A DNA stretch of 64,000 bases, taken from the NCBI GenBank assembly GCA_041392305.1, contig JAWKMJ010000007.1:1-64000 (forward strand), written 5' to 3'. This document shows, piece after piece, positions 1 through 9,667 of this stretch (the stretch's first letter is position 1; each line of letters begins with the position of its first letter). Under the pieces are notes generated by a model that did no database searches, was not told where the DNA came from, and saw only the letters and a program-made list of their open reading frames with translations. The position numbers and the translations under genes were made by a program. This DNA is from JAGQYP01 sp041392305 (GTDB taxonomy: Bacteria > Bacteroidota > Bacteroidia > Flavobacteriales_D > Crocinitomicaceae).

Positions 1-2
1 AA

Positions 3-2195
3 ACTGTAACTATAAGAGGTTTGGTTCAAAATGGAGACGAATTAGGTCCCATTCGTTATATTCAAGACGCAACAGGCGGACTTCCTGCTTATGGAGGAAT
101 TTTAAGCTCAGTAAATAGAGGTGACTCTATTACAGTTACTGGAGTACTATATGATTATAACGGACTGTTGGAAATTTCGCCAACCAATAGTTTTACGGTT
201 TTAGCAGCCCCTTCGGTAAACATACCGCCACAAGAAATCACCATTCCTGTCATGGGAGAATCCTTTGAAGGTCAATTAATTAAAATTGTAAATGTGACAA
301 TCACTGGTACAGGTGCTTTTGCTGCAAATACAAATTACGATTTTACTGACGGAACGAATACAGGTCAGTTAAGAATCAGTGCAAACTCAAATTTGGTTGG
401 TCAAACAATTCCTGCAGGTGCTGTTCAGATTACAGGTTTGCAAGGGGAATTCAGTGGAACATATCAATTACTGCCAAGAGATCAAAATGATATTATAGCT
501 TATACGCCCCCTTCAGAAGAGATCAATGTAACTATTGGAGGGGTAACGTATTTGTCTGGATCGGATTACGTAATTGGTACAACGGCAAATACTACTGTAA
601 CAATAGAAAACCTTGGAGCTTCAAATAACCTTACAATTTCTGGTATATCTTATTCAGGAGTTGCGGCAAGTGATTACTCTGTTACTGGTGCACCAGCTTC
701 TGTTACTCCAGGTGGAAATGCAACTTTTGACATCGTATTTGCACCAACTACTGGAGGTAGTAAAATTGCTACCCTAGAAATTGCTTCGAATGATGCGGAT
801 GAAAATCCATATTTGATCAATTTATATGGAATCGGAACGGATAATCTCGCTACAGAACCATCGGCCAACCCATCGAATTTAACTTTTCCAGTAAATACTT
901 CTTATGCACTTACTGGAAACTTTGCTTCAGTTGGTGATGCTGAGAAATACTTAGTTCTTTGGAAGAAAGGTTCAGCTGTAACTGGCGCTCCAATAGATGG
1001 TATGACTTATCTGAGAGGAGATGTTGTAGGGGATGCAACTGTAGCTTATGTTGGTCCATCCACTGCATTCACTCCTCGACACGTAATTGCGAATCAAGAT
1101 ATGCATTTTGCAATTTTCTCATTCAATGGTCCTTCAGGATTTGAGAATTATAAAAACACCACGCCACTTGCAGGAAATAAGACTTCTCTTGGCAATATGA
1201 TGGGAAGTTATTATTCTGGAATGGATGCTCAATTGACAAGCTTTCCATCGGATCTTCAAACCTTGATAAATCCTCATACTCAGATATCTTACGGAAATTA
1301 TAAAGCTACGGTGATCAATCAATTTGAATTGAGAGATACTGTAGGTGATTCATCTGTAATTACTTGTGTGTATTCAGGAGAGAATAAAGTTTTTTACGGG
1401 GCATTTGATTGGACTACTTTAGGGTATTCAAGAGAGCATACTTACTCACATAGTTGGATGCCAACTTATCCGGCAGATGTTCCTTTTCCAGGTAAACCAG
1501 AGTATTCAGATCAACACAATTTGTATCCTACGAATTTATACGAAGCTAATACGCCAAGATCCAATTTGCCTTTGGGTAATGTTGTTAATCCTGTGGATTC
1601 CTATTTGGAAGGACAAACAGGATATGATGCAAATAGTGTTTTAGTTTACGAACCAAGAGATATGCATAAAGGAAATGCTGCTCGTGCAATTTTCTATATG
1701 GCTGCTTGCTACAACAGTGTGGATGGAAACAATTGGGGAATTCCTTCAAATCAAGATCAGGATGTATTAAAAGCTTGGCATTTCCAGGATCTTCCAGATG
1801 ACTATGAAATTGCACGTAACGACTATATTCATTCCGTTCAAGGAAATCGAAATCCATTTATAGATAGCGTAGATTGGGTGTGTTACATTGATTTTTATAA
1901 TGTGAGTTATTTGTCAACAGGATGTAATCTTGGAACAGCAGAGAATGAGTTGGATCAATCATTCAAAGTATATCCAGTTCCTTCTACTGGGGAAATTAAT
2001 ATTGCTTCAAAAAACCTTTTTGGTAATTATGAAATTGATGTAACAGATGTTAGTGGTAAGCTGGTTTACAGTCTTTCCAACATCAAATTGAATCAATTGT
2101 TAACTTTGAATTTAAATCATTTGAATTCAGGTTACTACATTGTTTCGATTTCGGATGCTAATATTCGTCTCAATAAGCCATTTGTAATAAAATAA
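3..2195 (+). CDS. Secreted endonuclease I family nuclease with T9SS sorting domain (5' end missing)
   Basis: The reading frame is already open at the window edge and reads TVTIRGLVQNGDELG before the first possible TTG start (21), so the N-terminus lies upstream. Domain order: an OB-fold-like segment (to about nt 520), an immunoglobulin-like choice-of-anchor domain (nt 525-835), a spacer, then the endonuclease I core (nt 1200-1900) with REHTYSHSW near 1431, SDQHNLYPT near 1506 and NRNPFIDSVDW near 1846. A typical type IX secretion C-terminal domain (FKVYPVPSTGEINI, ending NKPFVIK) closes the protein. Known members are extracellular or periplasmic nucleases that degrade DNA or RNA; export here would use the Sec signal that is out of view plus T9SS. 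A terminator follows directly. Confidence 0.87.
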   Translation, partial: TVTIRGLVQNGDELGPIRYIQDATGGLPAYGGILSSVNRGDSITVTGVLYDYNGLLEISPTNSFTVLAAPSVNIPPQEITIPVMGESFEGQLIKIVNVTITGTGAFAANTNYDFTDGTNTGQLRISANSNLVGQTIPAGAVQITGLQGEFSGTYQLLPRDQNDIIAYTPPSEEINVTIGGVTYLSGSDYVIGTTANTTVTIENLGASNNLTISGISYSGVAASDYSVTGAPASVTPGGNATFDIVFAPTTGGSKIATLEIASNDADENPYLINLYGIGTDNLATEPSANPSNLTFPVNTSYALTGNFASVGDAEKYLVLWKKGSAVTGAPIDGMTYLRGDVVGDATVAYVGPSTAFTPRHVIANQDMHFAIFSFNGPSGFENYKNTTPLAGNKTSLGNMMGSYYSGMDAQLTSFPSDLQTLINPHTQISYGNYKATVINQFELRDTVGDSSVITCVYSGENKVFYGAFDWTTLGYSREHTYSHSWMPTYPADVPFPGKPEYSDQHNLYPTNLYEANTPRSNLPLGNVVNPVDSYLEGQTGYDANSVLVYEPRDMHKGNAARAIFYMAACYNSVDGNNWGIPSNQDQDVLKAWHFQDLPDDYEIARNDYIHSVQGNRNPFIDSVDWVCYIDFYNVSYLSTGCNLGTAENELDQSFKVYPVPSTGEINIASKNLFGNYEIDVTDVSGKLVYSLSNIKLNQLLTLNLNHLNSGYYIVSISDANIRLNKPFVIK

Positions 2196-2220
2196 ATCGG
2201 TTCTTAATCGAAAACTTGAA

Positions 2221-2250
2221 AAAGAGCTATATTTTTATAGCTCTTTTTTT
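2221..2250 (+). terminator. Rho-independent terminator after the nuclease gene
   Basis: Perfect 9-bp stem (2223-2231 with 2236-2244), 4-nt loop TTTT and a T-run. It separates the nuclease gene from prmC. Confidence 0.9.
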
Positions 2251-2255
2251 TGTTC

Positions 2256-3110
2256 ATGTTCGTAAGTGATAATCGTATAAAATCTATATTTCCTTATTTT
2301 CAGGAAAAACTTGGAAAACAATATTCTGAGTCTGAATGCAGAAAACTTGCAAATCTTGCTTTAGAGAAGGTTTTAGGGTGTAGTCGTACAGATCTCCTCC
2401 TGGCTAAAGAGCAAACACTATCTGAATCCGACCTTCTTAGACTAAGAAGTATTGTTAAAGAATTAGAACAGCACAAGCCAATAGAATATATTCTTGAAGA
2501 GTCGGAATTTCTGGGTATGCGTTTCATGGTGAATTCGGATGTTCTTATTCCTAGACCTGAGACAGAAGAATTGGTAGAGCTTATAAAAAAAGATATCGAA
2601 AATCCACAACGAATTCTTGATATAGGAACAGGATCTGGGTGTATTCCGATCGCATTGAAAAAGTTTTATAAGAATTCTGAAGTGGTAGGGATTGATGTTT
2701 CTAAAAATGCGATTAAAGTGGCTAATGATAATGCCCAACAACTAAAGGCAGAAGTCCGATTTGAGTTAGAGAATATTTTAGAGCCAAAATTAAATTGGCA
2801 AGCCTTTGATTTAATTGTAAGCAATCCTCCTTATGTTTTGGAATCAGATAAAAAAGAAATGGCGCCTAATGTTTTGGACCATGAGCCACATTTGGCACTT
2901 TTTGTCTCGGATGACAATCCACTGCTTTTTTATAGAGAAATCCTCTGTTTTTCAGAAAAAAACTTAAAAAAAGGGGGGGCACTTTACTTTGAAATCCACG
3001 AGAGGTATGCAAATCCAATAAAACAATTATTTTTAGACTCAAGTTATTCGCAAGTAGAGATCGTCAAAGATTTTTACGGAAAGGAAAGAATAATAAAAGG
3101 AATTAAATAG
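2256..3110 (+). CDS. prmC: Release factor glutamine N5-methyltransferase PrmC/HemK
   Basis: Methylates the glutamine of the GGQ loop in peptide-chain release factors with S-adenosylmethionine. The 284-residue protein shows the N-terminal helical domain, the SAM-binding motif ILDIGTGSGCIP near residue 120, and the diagnostic catalytic NPPY at residues 190-193 (IVSNPPYVLES). The ATG at 2256 is preferred to an in-frame TTG at 2250, which lies in the T-run of the preceding terminator. The stop codon (TAG, 3108-3110) shares one base with the GTG start of ligA, so the two are probably translationally coupled. Length is normal for the family. Confidence 0.95.
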   Translation: MFVSDNRIKSIFPYFQEKLGKQYSESECRKLANLALEKVLGCSRTDLLLAKEQTLSESDLLRLRSIVKELEQHKPIEYILEESEFLGMRFMVNSDVLIPRPETEELVELIKKDIENPQRILDIGTGSGCIPIALKKFYKNSEVVGIDVSKNAIKVANDNAQQLKAEVRFELENILEPKLNWQAFDLIVSNPPYVLESDKKEMAPNVLDHEPHLALFVSDDNPLLFYREILCFSEKNLKKGGALYFEIHERYANPIKQLFLDSSYSQVEIVKDFYGKERIIKGIK

Positions 3111-5122
3111 TGGAAAATATTCGGAGAAAAATCCTTCAGCTATCTGAGGAATTGGAACAACATAACTACAATTACTATGTATTGAGTAATCCAACGATTT
3201 CTGATTTTGAGTTTGATCAAAAACTTAAAGAATTAGAGGCTTTAGAGCAACAATATCCAGAGTTTGCAGAGCCTAATAGTCCTACAAAGCGAATTGGAGG
3301 TGATATCACCAAGATTTTTAAGACGATCAAACATAAAACCCCCATGTTGTCGCTTTCAAATACCTACTCAAAAGAAGAGATTATAGAGTGGGAAGAGAGA
3401 GTGCATAAAATAATTGATTCAGAGCATGAATATGTTTGTGAACTCAAATATGATGGAGTTGCTATTTCCATTACTTATGAAAATGGAGAAATCCAACATG
3501 CCATTACACGTGGAGATGGAGTGCAAGGAGAAGAAGTAACAGCAAATGTGCGCACCATTCGATCTATTCCCTTGAAACTAAAAGGTGATTTTCCTAATAA
3601 TTTTGAGATTCGTGGAGAAATCTTTTTTCCCCTAGATAATTTCAATGAATTGAATCGCAAGAAGAGAGAAGCTGGGGAGGATGAGTATATGAACCCCAGG
3701 AATACAGCTTCAGGAACCCTAAAACAGCAGGATTCATCTATTGTTGCAGAAAGAGGACTCGATTGTTTTCTATATTCATTTCATTCGGATTCGAATGAGA
3801 AAGAGTCTCACTTTGAATCGGTTGAATTTGCAGGAGAACTTGGTTTTAAAGTTCCGTTAGCGAAAAACAATTATATTAAAAAATGTAAAAACATTGATGA
3901 GATCATGGAGTTCGTTGATTACTGGGATAAACAGAGAGATTTTCTCAATTTTCAGATTGACGGGATTGTGATTAAAGTGAATAGCTATGCACAACAAGAA
4001 GAGTTAGGGTATACAGCAAAGTCACCACGCTGGGCGATTGCATACAAATTTAAGGCAGAAGAGGTAACTACTATTTTAGAAGAGGTGACTTATCAGGTTG
4101 GAAGAACTGGAGCAGTAACCCCAGTTGCTAATTTGAAACCGGTATTACTCGCGGGAACAACAGTTAAAAGAGCTTCTTTGCATAATTCAGATCAGATTGA
4201 GAAATTAGATCTCCACTTTAAAGATTCCGTTTTTGTGGAAAAGGGAGGTGAAATCATACCGAAAATTGTAGGAGTTGAAGTGGAAAAAAGAGCTCCTCAT
4301 GCTGAAAAAGTGAGATTTATTCAAAATTGTCCTGAATGTGGTCATCCCTTGATTCGGAAAGAAGGAGAGGCCCAACATTATTGTCCTAATGAAAACGGAT
4401 GTCCCCCTCAGATAACCGGGAAGATTCAGCATTTTATTTCCAGAAAGGCAATGAATATAGATGGTTTAGGAGCAGAAACAGTGGAATTGCTCTATAATCA
4501 AAATTTGATAGAAAATATTGCTGATTTGTACACTTTAGATTATGACCAAATCATGGCACTGGAAAGAATGGCAGACAAGTCGACTCAGAACTTACTCGAA
4601 GGGATTCAAGCTTCGAAGTCCCAACCTTTTGAGAAAGTTTTGTTTGCTATTGGAATTCGATTTGTTGGAGAAACAGTAGCAAAAAAATTAGCCAAGCATT
4701 TTAAGAATATTGATGCTATAATGTCTGCCAAATTTGAAGATTTGGTGGGTGTTGAAGAAATTGGAGAAAAGATCGCCATTTCTGTTCAACAGTATTTTAA
4801 TGATCCAAAAAATATAGAAATAATCAATCGTCTTAAAGGATACGGACTACAGTTCGAAATTAAAGAAGCAGAGAATGCTTCAAATATTCTGGAAGGAAAA
4901 TCGATAGTGGTATCAGGCGTTTTTGCTTCTATGAGTCGCAATGAACTTAAAGAATTAATTGAATTGAATGGTGGAAAAAATGTGGGATCCATTTCCAAGA
5001 AGACCAGTTTTGTTCTAGCTGGAGAAAATATGGGGCCTTCAAAATATGAGAAAGCGAATGAACTGGAGATTCCAATAGTAAATGAAGCGGAGTTTTTAAA
5101 AATGATAAAGGGAGATGCTTAA
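3110..5122 (+). CDS. ligA: NAD-dependent DNA ligase LigA
   Basis: Seals nicks in DNA during replication and repair using NAD+. At 670 residues it is full length. Visible parts are the N-terminal Ia and adenylation domains with the KYDG active-site lysine (K113, CELKYDGVAIS), the OB fold, the four-cysteine zinc finger starting with CPEC at residue 407 and continuing through CPNENGC, helix-hairpin-helix repeats, and a C-terminal BRCT domain from about residue 590 (EGKSIVVSGVF). The start is GTG, overlapping the prmC stop by one base. The 3' end overlaps the next gene by 8 bases, so prmC, ligA, the DUF6913-like gene and dapA form a tightly packed operon. Confidence 0.97.
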   Translation: MENIRRKILQLSEELEQHNYNYYVLSNPTISDFEFDQKLKELEALEQQYPEFAEPNSPTKRIGGDITKIFKTIKHKTPMLSLSNTYSKEEIIEWEERVHKIIDSEHEYVCELKYDGVAISITYENGEIQHAITRGDGVQGEEVTANVRTIRSIPLKLKGDFPNNFEIRGEIFFPLDNFNELNRKKREAGEDEYMNPRNTASGTLKQQDSSIVAERGLDCFLYSFHSDSNEKESHFESVEFAGELGFKVPLAKNNYIKKCKNIDEIMEFVDYWDKQRDFLNFQIDGIVIKVNSYAQQEELGYTAKSPRWAIAYKFKAEEVTTILEEVTYQVGRTGAVTPVANLKPVLLAGTTVKRASLHNSDQIEKLDLHFKDSVFVEKGGEIIPKIVGVEVEKRAPHAEKVRFIQNCPECGHPLIRKEGEAQHYCPNENGCPPQITGKIQHFISRKAMNIDGLGAETVELLYNQNLIENIADLYTLDYDQIMALERMADKSTQNLLEGIQASKSQPFEKVLFAIGIRFVGETVAKKLAKHFKNIDAIMSAKFEDLVGVEEIGEKIAISVQQYFNDPKNIEIINRLKGYGLQFEIKEAENASNILEGKSIVVSGVFASMSRNELKELIELNGGKNVGSISKKTSFVLAGENMGPSKYEKANELEIPIVNEAEFLKMIKGDA

Positions 5123-5663
5123 AGGAATACAGGAATTTTTTGCGAAGAGAAGATTAGACAAAATTGGGAAAGATCGCAAATCAAAGGTATACAACTACTT
5201 AAATTCTGATGCTATTGGGGTGGTTTGCACCTGTGAATCGGAAACACAGATCAACCTGATTCAAAGGTATATTCAAAAGCTCAAAGAAGAGCATGGGATC
5301 AGGAAAATCAAATTATTAGCACTGTGTAATGAGAAGGAATTGCCAGCTTATTTGAAAGAGTCAGAAAATATAATTGGTGTCACTAAAAAGGAATTTAGTT
5401 TTACTGGAAGTTCGGAAAATGGCCGATTTTTAGATTTTGTTCGGGAGAAATTTCACATTTTGTTAGATTTTAGTCGAGATGTTAACCCAGAAGTAAAGTT
5501 TGTGGTAAAAAGTTCACAAGCAAGTTTTAAAGTTGGTAGATTTGCCAACGAAAACCTGGAGATGTATGACCTAATGCTGAATATGGAGGGAAGTAAGGAT
5601 TTAAATACATTTATGGATCTTCTCGATAAGTATTTAGTGATGATTGATCAGAAAAACAATTAA
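5115..5663 (+). CDS. DUF6913-like conserved protein of unknown function
   Basis: A 182-residue cytoplasmic protein without signal peptide or membrane helix, beginning with the basic segment MLKGIQEFFAKRRLDKIGKD. It resembles the short conserved proteins (DUF6913 type) that often precede dapA in Flavobacteriia; this is recognition by size, N-terminus and context. Alternating strands and helices (AIGVVCTCES, IRKIKLLALC, KFHILLDFS) suggest a small alpha/beta fold. It starts inside ligA (8-nt overlap) and its stop is followed after one base by the dapA start, so it is translated within the same operon. No catalytic motif was found. Confidence 0.75.
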   Translation: MLKGIQEFFAKRRLDKIGKDRKSKVYNYLNSDAIGVVCTCESETQINLIQRYIQKLKEEHGIRKIKLLALCNEKELPAYLKESENIIGVTKKEFSFTGSSENGRFLDFVREKFHILLDFSRDVNPEVKFVVKSSQASFKVGRFANENLEMYDLMLNMEGSKDLNTFMDLLDKYLVMIDQKNN

Positions 5664-5664
5664 T

Positions 5665-6549
5665 ATGAAGGAATTGAAAGGAATGGGAGTTGCTTTGGTA
5701 ACTCCATTTGATGCTAAAGGGAATATAGATTTTCCGGCATTGGGTAAGTTGATTAATTACCAGATTGAAAACGGTTGTGATTATTTGGTTGTTCTAGGCA
5801 CAACAGGTGAATCAGCAACTTTAAGCTCTGAAGAAAAGAAAAAAGTGTTGGAATTTGCAATCCAAACAAATGCGGGAAGATTGCCTTTAGTATACGGTAT
5901 TGGTGGTAACAACACAATGGCAGTCTGCGAACAATTGAGATCAATGGATGTGAAAGGAGTGGATGCGATTCTTTCTGTTTCTCCTTACTATAATAAACCA
6001 ACTCAAGAAGGTATTTACCAGCATTATAAAGCAGTTTCTGAGGCGTCAAAATTACCAATTATTGTTTATAACGTTCCTGGAAGAACTTCTTCAAACCTAA
6101 CAGCAGCAACGACTTTGAGACTTGCGAAAGAGTTTGGCAACATTGTTGCAGTTAAAGAAGCAAGTGGGAATTTAGAACAAGTGATGACAATTATTCAAAA
6201 TAGGCCAAAAGACTTTCTTGTGATTAGCGGAGATGACGCGATTACTCTGCCAATGATAGCTGCTGGAGGTGATGGTGTGATTTCGGTAGTTGGAAATGCC
6301 TTTCCTAAAGAATTTAGTTTGATGGTCTCCTATGCTTTGAATAATGAATTGGAACAAGCTCGAAATTACCACTATAAAGTGTACGATATTATAGAATTAC
6401 TTTTCTGTGAAGGAAATCCGGGAGGGATCAAAGAAGCATGTGCTGAAGTAGGTTTGATGGAAACGAATTTAAGATTACCTTTGGTGAATGTTTCTTCTTC
6501 AACTGCAAGTAAAATAAGGGAACTCACTCAGCGGATTTTTAGAAACTAG
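5665..6549 (+). CDS. dapA: 4-hydroxy-tetrahydrodipicolinate synthase DapA
   Basis: Condenses pyruvate with aspartate semialdehyde, the first committed step of the diaminopimelate/lysine pathway. The 294-residue TIM barrel contains the Schiff-base lysine K164 (AVKEASGN), the tyrosine Y135 in IIVYNVPGRT, and the GTTGES motif at residues 45-50. The ATG at 5665 follows the previous stop by one base; an in-frame TTG at 5644 would extend into the upstream gene and is less likely. The role is cell-wall precursor and lysine supply. It is the last gene of the prmC-ligA-DUF6913-dapA operon. Confidence 0.97.
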   Translation: MKELKGMGVALVTPFDAKGNIDFPALGKLINYQIENGCDYLVVLGTTGESATLSSEEKKKVLEFAIQTNAGRLPLVYGIGGNNTMAVCEQLRSMDVKGVDAILSVSPYYNKPTQEGIYQHYKAVSEASKLPIIVYNVPGRTSSNLTAATTLRLAKEFGNIVAVKEASGNLEQVMTIIQNRPKDFLVISGDDAITLPMIAAGGDGVISVVGNAFPKEFSLMVSYALNNELEQARNYHYKVYDIIELLFCEGNPGGIKEACAEVGLMETNLRLPLVNVSSSTASKIRELTQRIFRN

Positions 6550-6630
6550 TGTAACTTTAAAAAAAAATCTGCGTATATTGTGGGTGTTCTGAGATTAAGA
6601 AACTATAAAAACGTCACATAATTTAAATTT

Positions 6631-7530
6631 ATGAAAAAACGAATTTTCAAAGGATCGATAGTTACAGCAGCCATTGCTGGATCAATGTTGGTAGTTAGTT
6701 GCGGAGGAGAAGAACCTAAAAAGAGCGACGCGAATACCGTACAACAAACTGATAATGATACCAATCAAAATGATCAGGTTTCTGGTTTTGAGTTACCTGG
6801 TATTCCAACTCCTAATGATTTGTTTGATTTGGTGAAAGCTGTAGGTGTGGAAAAGAAGCCGGGAATCACTAATGATGTGAATAAGATTTCAGAATACGTA
6901 GATTCTAAATCTAAGGCACTCAACTTTGGTGTGTATTCAGCGGATCTTGGATATATCGCATGTTTTGAAGCGGGTCCTGATTTTCTTGGATATTTTAATG
7001 TGATTAAGAAGTTGGGCGATGATCTTGGAATTTCGGCGGCATTTGACCAAACGTTGATTGATAGAATTGAAAACAACGAAGGTAATTTAGATTCATTATT
7101 CGCAATCTCAGAAACAACCTATTTTGAATCCTATGCGTTTCTTGAAGAAAATGGAAAGGGTAAAGAATTGGCCCTGATCATTTCTGGTGGTTGGGTTGAA
7201 AGTATGCATATCATCTTTGAATTATCGGGTGATTTTAAAGAAGGAGCCCCATTGAACGAGAGTATTGCAGGTCAACAAGTTGTTCTAGAAAGTATTTTGG
7301 AATTTATGTCAAGATACCAAGATGATGATATGATGGAAATCATGGAGAAATTCTCTAACGTTTTAATGACATACACGGAAAATATGACTTATGAAGAGTC
7401 TGATACTGAAGTTAAAAAAGAAGGCGATAAAGTGATTTTAGGTGGAGGGCCTGAGTTTTCTATGAATGAAATTGCCTACAATGAAATCAGAAAGCAGATT
7501 CAAGAATTAAGAACTTATATTACAAAATAA
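6631..7530 (+). CDS. Lipoprotein of unknown function
   Basis: A 299-residue protein with a lipoprotein signal (MKKRIFKGSIVTAAIAGSML, lipobox VVSC, cysteine about residue 24), then an acidic, Asn/Gln-rich linker and a mostly helical body. I do not recognise the family. The body contains FGVYSADLGYIACF and LALIISGGWVESMHI, and the C-terminus is charged. It is followed 8 nt later by another exported protein of unknown function, so the two are probably co-transcribed. The spacer of about 80 nt after dapA has no clear terminator or exact TAnnTTTG box. Confidence 0.8.
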   Translation: MKKRIFKGSIVTAAIAGSMLVVSCGGEEPKKSDANTVQQTDNDTNQNDQVSGFELPGIPTPNDLFDLVKAVGVEKKPGITNDVNKISEYVDSKSKALNFGVYSADLGYIACFEAGPDFLGYFNVIKKLGDDLGISAAFDQTLIDRIENNEGNLDSLFAISETTYFESYAFLEENGKGKELALIISGGWVESMHIIFELSGDFKEGAPLNESIAGQQVVLESILEFMSRYQDDDMMEIMEKFSNVLMTYTENMTYEESDTEVKKEGDKVILGGGPEFSMNEIAYNEIRKQIQELRTYITK

Positions 7531-7538
7531 CAGTACCT

Positions 7539-8039
7539 ATGAAAAAGATTTTACTGACTAGTACATTTTTGAGTTTTGTGTTTTTATTACATGCTCAATG
7601 TGTGAAACCGGAATTTTTTATTCCAAGAAGCAAGAAAAACGAGGGGTATTCGATTAACGGTCAATCCAAAACTGGATATTTCGAACCGGGTGAAGTGTAT
7701 GAAATGTCTTTCATTGCTTATGCAGATATGGATTATAAGATCTCTGTTGGTGCAGATGTGGAAGATAAAAACGGACAAATTGAGTTCGAACTATATGAAA
7801 AGAAAACCAAAAAAGTTGGAGAAGGGGCTAATATCCGATATGAAAAGGTGGACAAAGTTCTATTCAAAAATAAGGATAATGAAATGACACAATCATTTGA
7901 ATTTCAGTCGGGAGCCACACGTAGAATTTATGTTCGTGTTCAAGTTCCTAAAGTAGATGGTGGAGAGGGTGCTGCAGAATCCTATGTTTGCGTAGGTGTA
8001 CTTCTTGAACATCAAAAAGGTGCAAAAACAGGATTCTAG
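7539..8039 (+). CDS. Exported protein of unknown function
   Basis: A 166-residue protein with a clear signal peptide (MKKILLTSTFLSFVFLLHAQ). The mature part is beta-rich (YFEPGEVYEMSFIAYADMDY, GQIEFELYEKKTKK, RRIYVRVQVPK), suggesting a small periplasmic beta-sandwich. No named family is recognised. It lies 8 nt downstream of the lipoprotein gene and is followed by a strong terminator, so the pair forms a two-gene unit at the cell envelope. Confidence 0.8.
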   Translation: MKKILLTSTFLSFVFLLHAQCVKPEFFIPRSKKNEGYSINGQSKTGYFEPGEVYEMSFIAYADMDYKISVGADVEDKNGQIEFELYEKKTKKVGEGANIRYEKVDKVLFKNKDNEMTQSFEFQSGATRRIYVRVQVPKVDGGEGAAESYVCVGVLLEHQKGAKTGF

Positions 8040-8063
8040 AAATAGAATTTCTTAAGATATGTG

Positions 8064-8096
8064 AAAAAGAGGAGTGATTGAGCTCCTCTTTTTTTT
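8064..8096 (+). terminator. Rho-independent terminator
   Basis: Stem AGAGGAG (8068-8074) pairs with CTCCTCT (8083-8089) and is flanked by an A-run and a T-run. It ends the two-gene exported-protein unit. Confidence 0.88.
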
Positions 8097-8125
8097 GTTT
8101 GAAATTTTAGCTCACTTTTTTAAAC

Positions 8126-8133
8126 TAAATTTG
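8126..8133 (+). promoter_or_regulatory. Bacteroidota -7 promoter box before nrnA
   Basis: TAAATTTG matches TAnnTTTG exactly and ends 4 nt before the ATG at 8138, implying an almost leaderless mRNA. No well-spaced TTG at -33 was found. Confidence 0.5.
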
Positions 8134-8137
8134 AAGT

Positions 8138-9142
8138 ATGGAAATGGAGGATGTCATAAAAGCGAAAAACTGGATTCATGACGCGGAAAAGATCGTCATT
8201 ATTGGTCATAAATCGCCCGATGGGGATTCTGTTGGTAGTTCGCTGGGATTGTTTAATACCCTTAAAAAGTTTAAAGAAAGTGTAGCCGTGTGTATGCCGG
8301 ATCCCTATCCTGGATTTCTCAGATGGATGCAGGGTACTGATATTATTAAAAATCACGAACAACACCAAAAAGATGTAGGCGAATTAATGGAAAAGGCTGA
8401 TTTGATTTTTTGCCTAGATTTCAATTCGGAATCTCGTGTTGGAAAAATGGAAAACCTCCTAAAAAATGCAAAAGCAAAAAAAATAATGATAGATCATCAT
8501 CAAGATCCTACGGACTTTGCAGATCTTATTTTTTCTTTTCCCAATGAGTGCTCAACGAGCCAGTTGATTTATAAGTTTCTCAGAAAAGCAGATTTATTGT
8601 CGCACTTAGATGCTCAAGCTGGAGCCTGTTTGTATTGTGGGATTATGACAGATACAGGGTCATTTAAATTCCCAAATACAAGTCCCGAAACTCATCGAAT
8701 TATAGCAGACCTTATGGAGATCGGGGTAGATCACTATAAAATACATGAAGCGGTTTTTGATCAGAATACAGAAGATAAATTGCGACTTCGGTCCTGGATA
8801 ATTAGTAATAGTTTGAAGGTTTTGGATGAATATAAAACAGCCATTATTGCAGTGTCTCAAAATGATCTAGAGCGGTTTAATTATGAAAAGGGAGATACAG
8901 AAGGGCTCGTAAACGTGGCTTTGTCATTGGGAAAGGTCAATCGATCCGTATTTTTTACAGAAGAAGATGGTTTGATTAAAATCTCATTCAGATCAAAGGG
9001 AATAGAAAATCCTGTGAATATCATTGCATCCAAATATTTTGATGGAGGAGGGCACATCAATGCGGCTGGTGGTAAGTTTGTGGGATCCCTAGATAAAGCT
9101 GTAGAGAAGTTTGTAACTGTTTTACCTGAATTCGTTAATTAA
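8138..9142 (+). CDS. nrnA: DHH/DHHA1 phosphoesterase, NrnA-type oligoribonuclease/pAp phosphatase
   Basis: Members degrade short oligoribonucleotides (nanoRNA) and dephosphorylate 3'-phosphoadenosine 5'-phosphate. The 334-residue protein has the N-terminal DHH domain with HKSPDGDS (about residues 24-31), the signature IDHHQDP (D119 H120 H121) and DTGSFKF, followed by a DHHA1 domain with GGGHINAAGG (from residue 303) that binds substrate. The ATG at 8138 is the first Met; a second lies at 8144. It heads a unit with three FKBP lipoprotein genes, and DHH phosphoesterase next to gldI is an arrangement I recall from Flavobacteriia. Confidence 0.9.
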   Translation: MEMEDVIKAKNWIHDAEKIVIIGHKSPDGDSVGSSLGLFNTLKKFKESVAVCMPDPYPGFLRWMQGTDIIKNHEQHQKDVGELMEKADLIFCLDFNSESRVGKMENLLKNAKAKKIMIDHHQDPTDFADLIFSFPNECSTSQLIYKFLRKADLLSHLDAQAGACLYCGIMTDTGSFKFPNTSPETHRIIADLMEIGVDHYKIHEAVFDQNTEDKLRLRSWIISNSLKVLDEYKTAIIAVSQNDLERFNYEKGDTEGLVNVALSLGKVNRSVFFTEEDGLIKISFRSKGIENPVNIIASKYFDGGGHINAAGGKFVGSLDKAVEKFVTVLPEFVN

Positions 9143-9145
9143 AAT

Positions 9146-9667
9146 ATGAAGTGGATTTATATTATTATTGGGTTTTTACTGATGTGGTCTTGCTCAGAAG
9201 AACCAAAGGAGGAAGTGAAAAGGGAAATTCCTAAATACGATAAAGAAAAGTCGATCGAAATGTTTAAAGAGTTTACCGAAGAGGAAAAAGAAGAGATCGA
9301 TAATTTTATCAAACGCCATCCTGATTGGAAATTGCAGTTTACTGAAACAGGATTGTACTATACGATTTATAAAGAGGGTGAGGGTGAGCCTATTCAATAT
9401 GGTCAGACTGCGGTTGTACGCTATGAGATTTCTGGATTGGATGGCACAGTTTATTACCAGTCCGATTCTTTGCAAACTGAATCTTTTAAAGTGGATAAGG
9501 CTGATATAGAAAGTGGGATTCATCAGGGAGTCAAGTACATGAACAAAGGCTCCAAAGCAAAATTCATCATTCCTTCCCATCTTGCCCATGGATTAATTGG
9601 AGATTTAGATAAAATTCCACCTCTATCATCTGTGGTGTATGATGTAGAGTTGGTAGCAATTCGATGA
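9146..9667 (+). CDS. gldI: FKBP-type peptidyl-prolyl isomerase lipoprotein, GldI-like
   Basis: A 173-residue lipoprotein (MKWIYIIIGFLLMWSC, lipobox cysteine at residue 16) with a charged helical linker and one C-terminal FKBP domain (GQTAVVRYEISGLDGTVYY to SVVYDVELVAIR). GldI of Flavobacterium is a lipid-anchored FKBP needed for gliding and T9SS function, probably folding other Gld proteins in the periplasm. Size, layout and the neighbouring DHH gene fit GldI, but the assignment is not certain from motifs alone. It starts 3 nt after nrnA and overlaps the next gene by 4 nt (ATGA). Confidence 0.75.
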   Translation: MKWIYIIIGFLLMWSCSEEPKEEVKREIPKYDKEKSIEMFKEFTEEEKEEIDNFIKRHPDWKLQFTETGLYYTIYKEGEGEPIQYGQTAVVRYEISGLDGTVYYQSDSLQTESFKVDKADIESGIHQGVKYMNKGSKAKFIIPSHLAHGLIGDLDKIPPLSSVVYDVELVAIR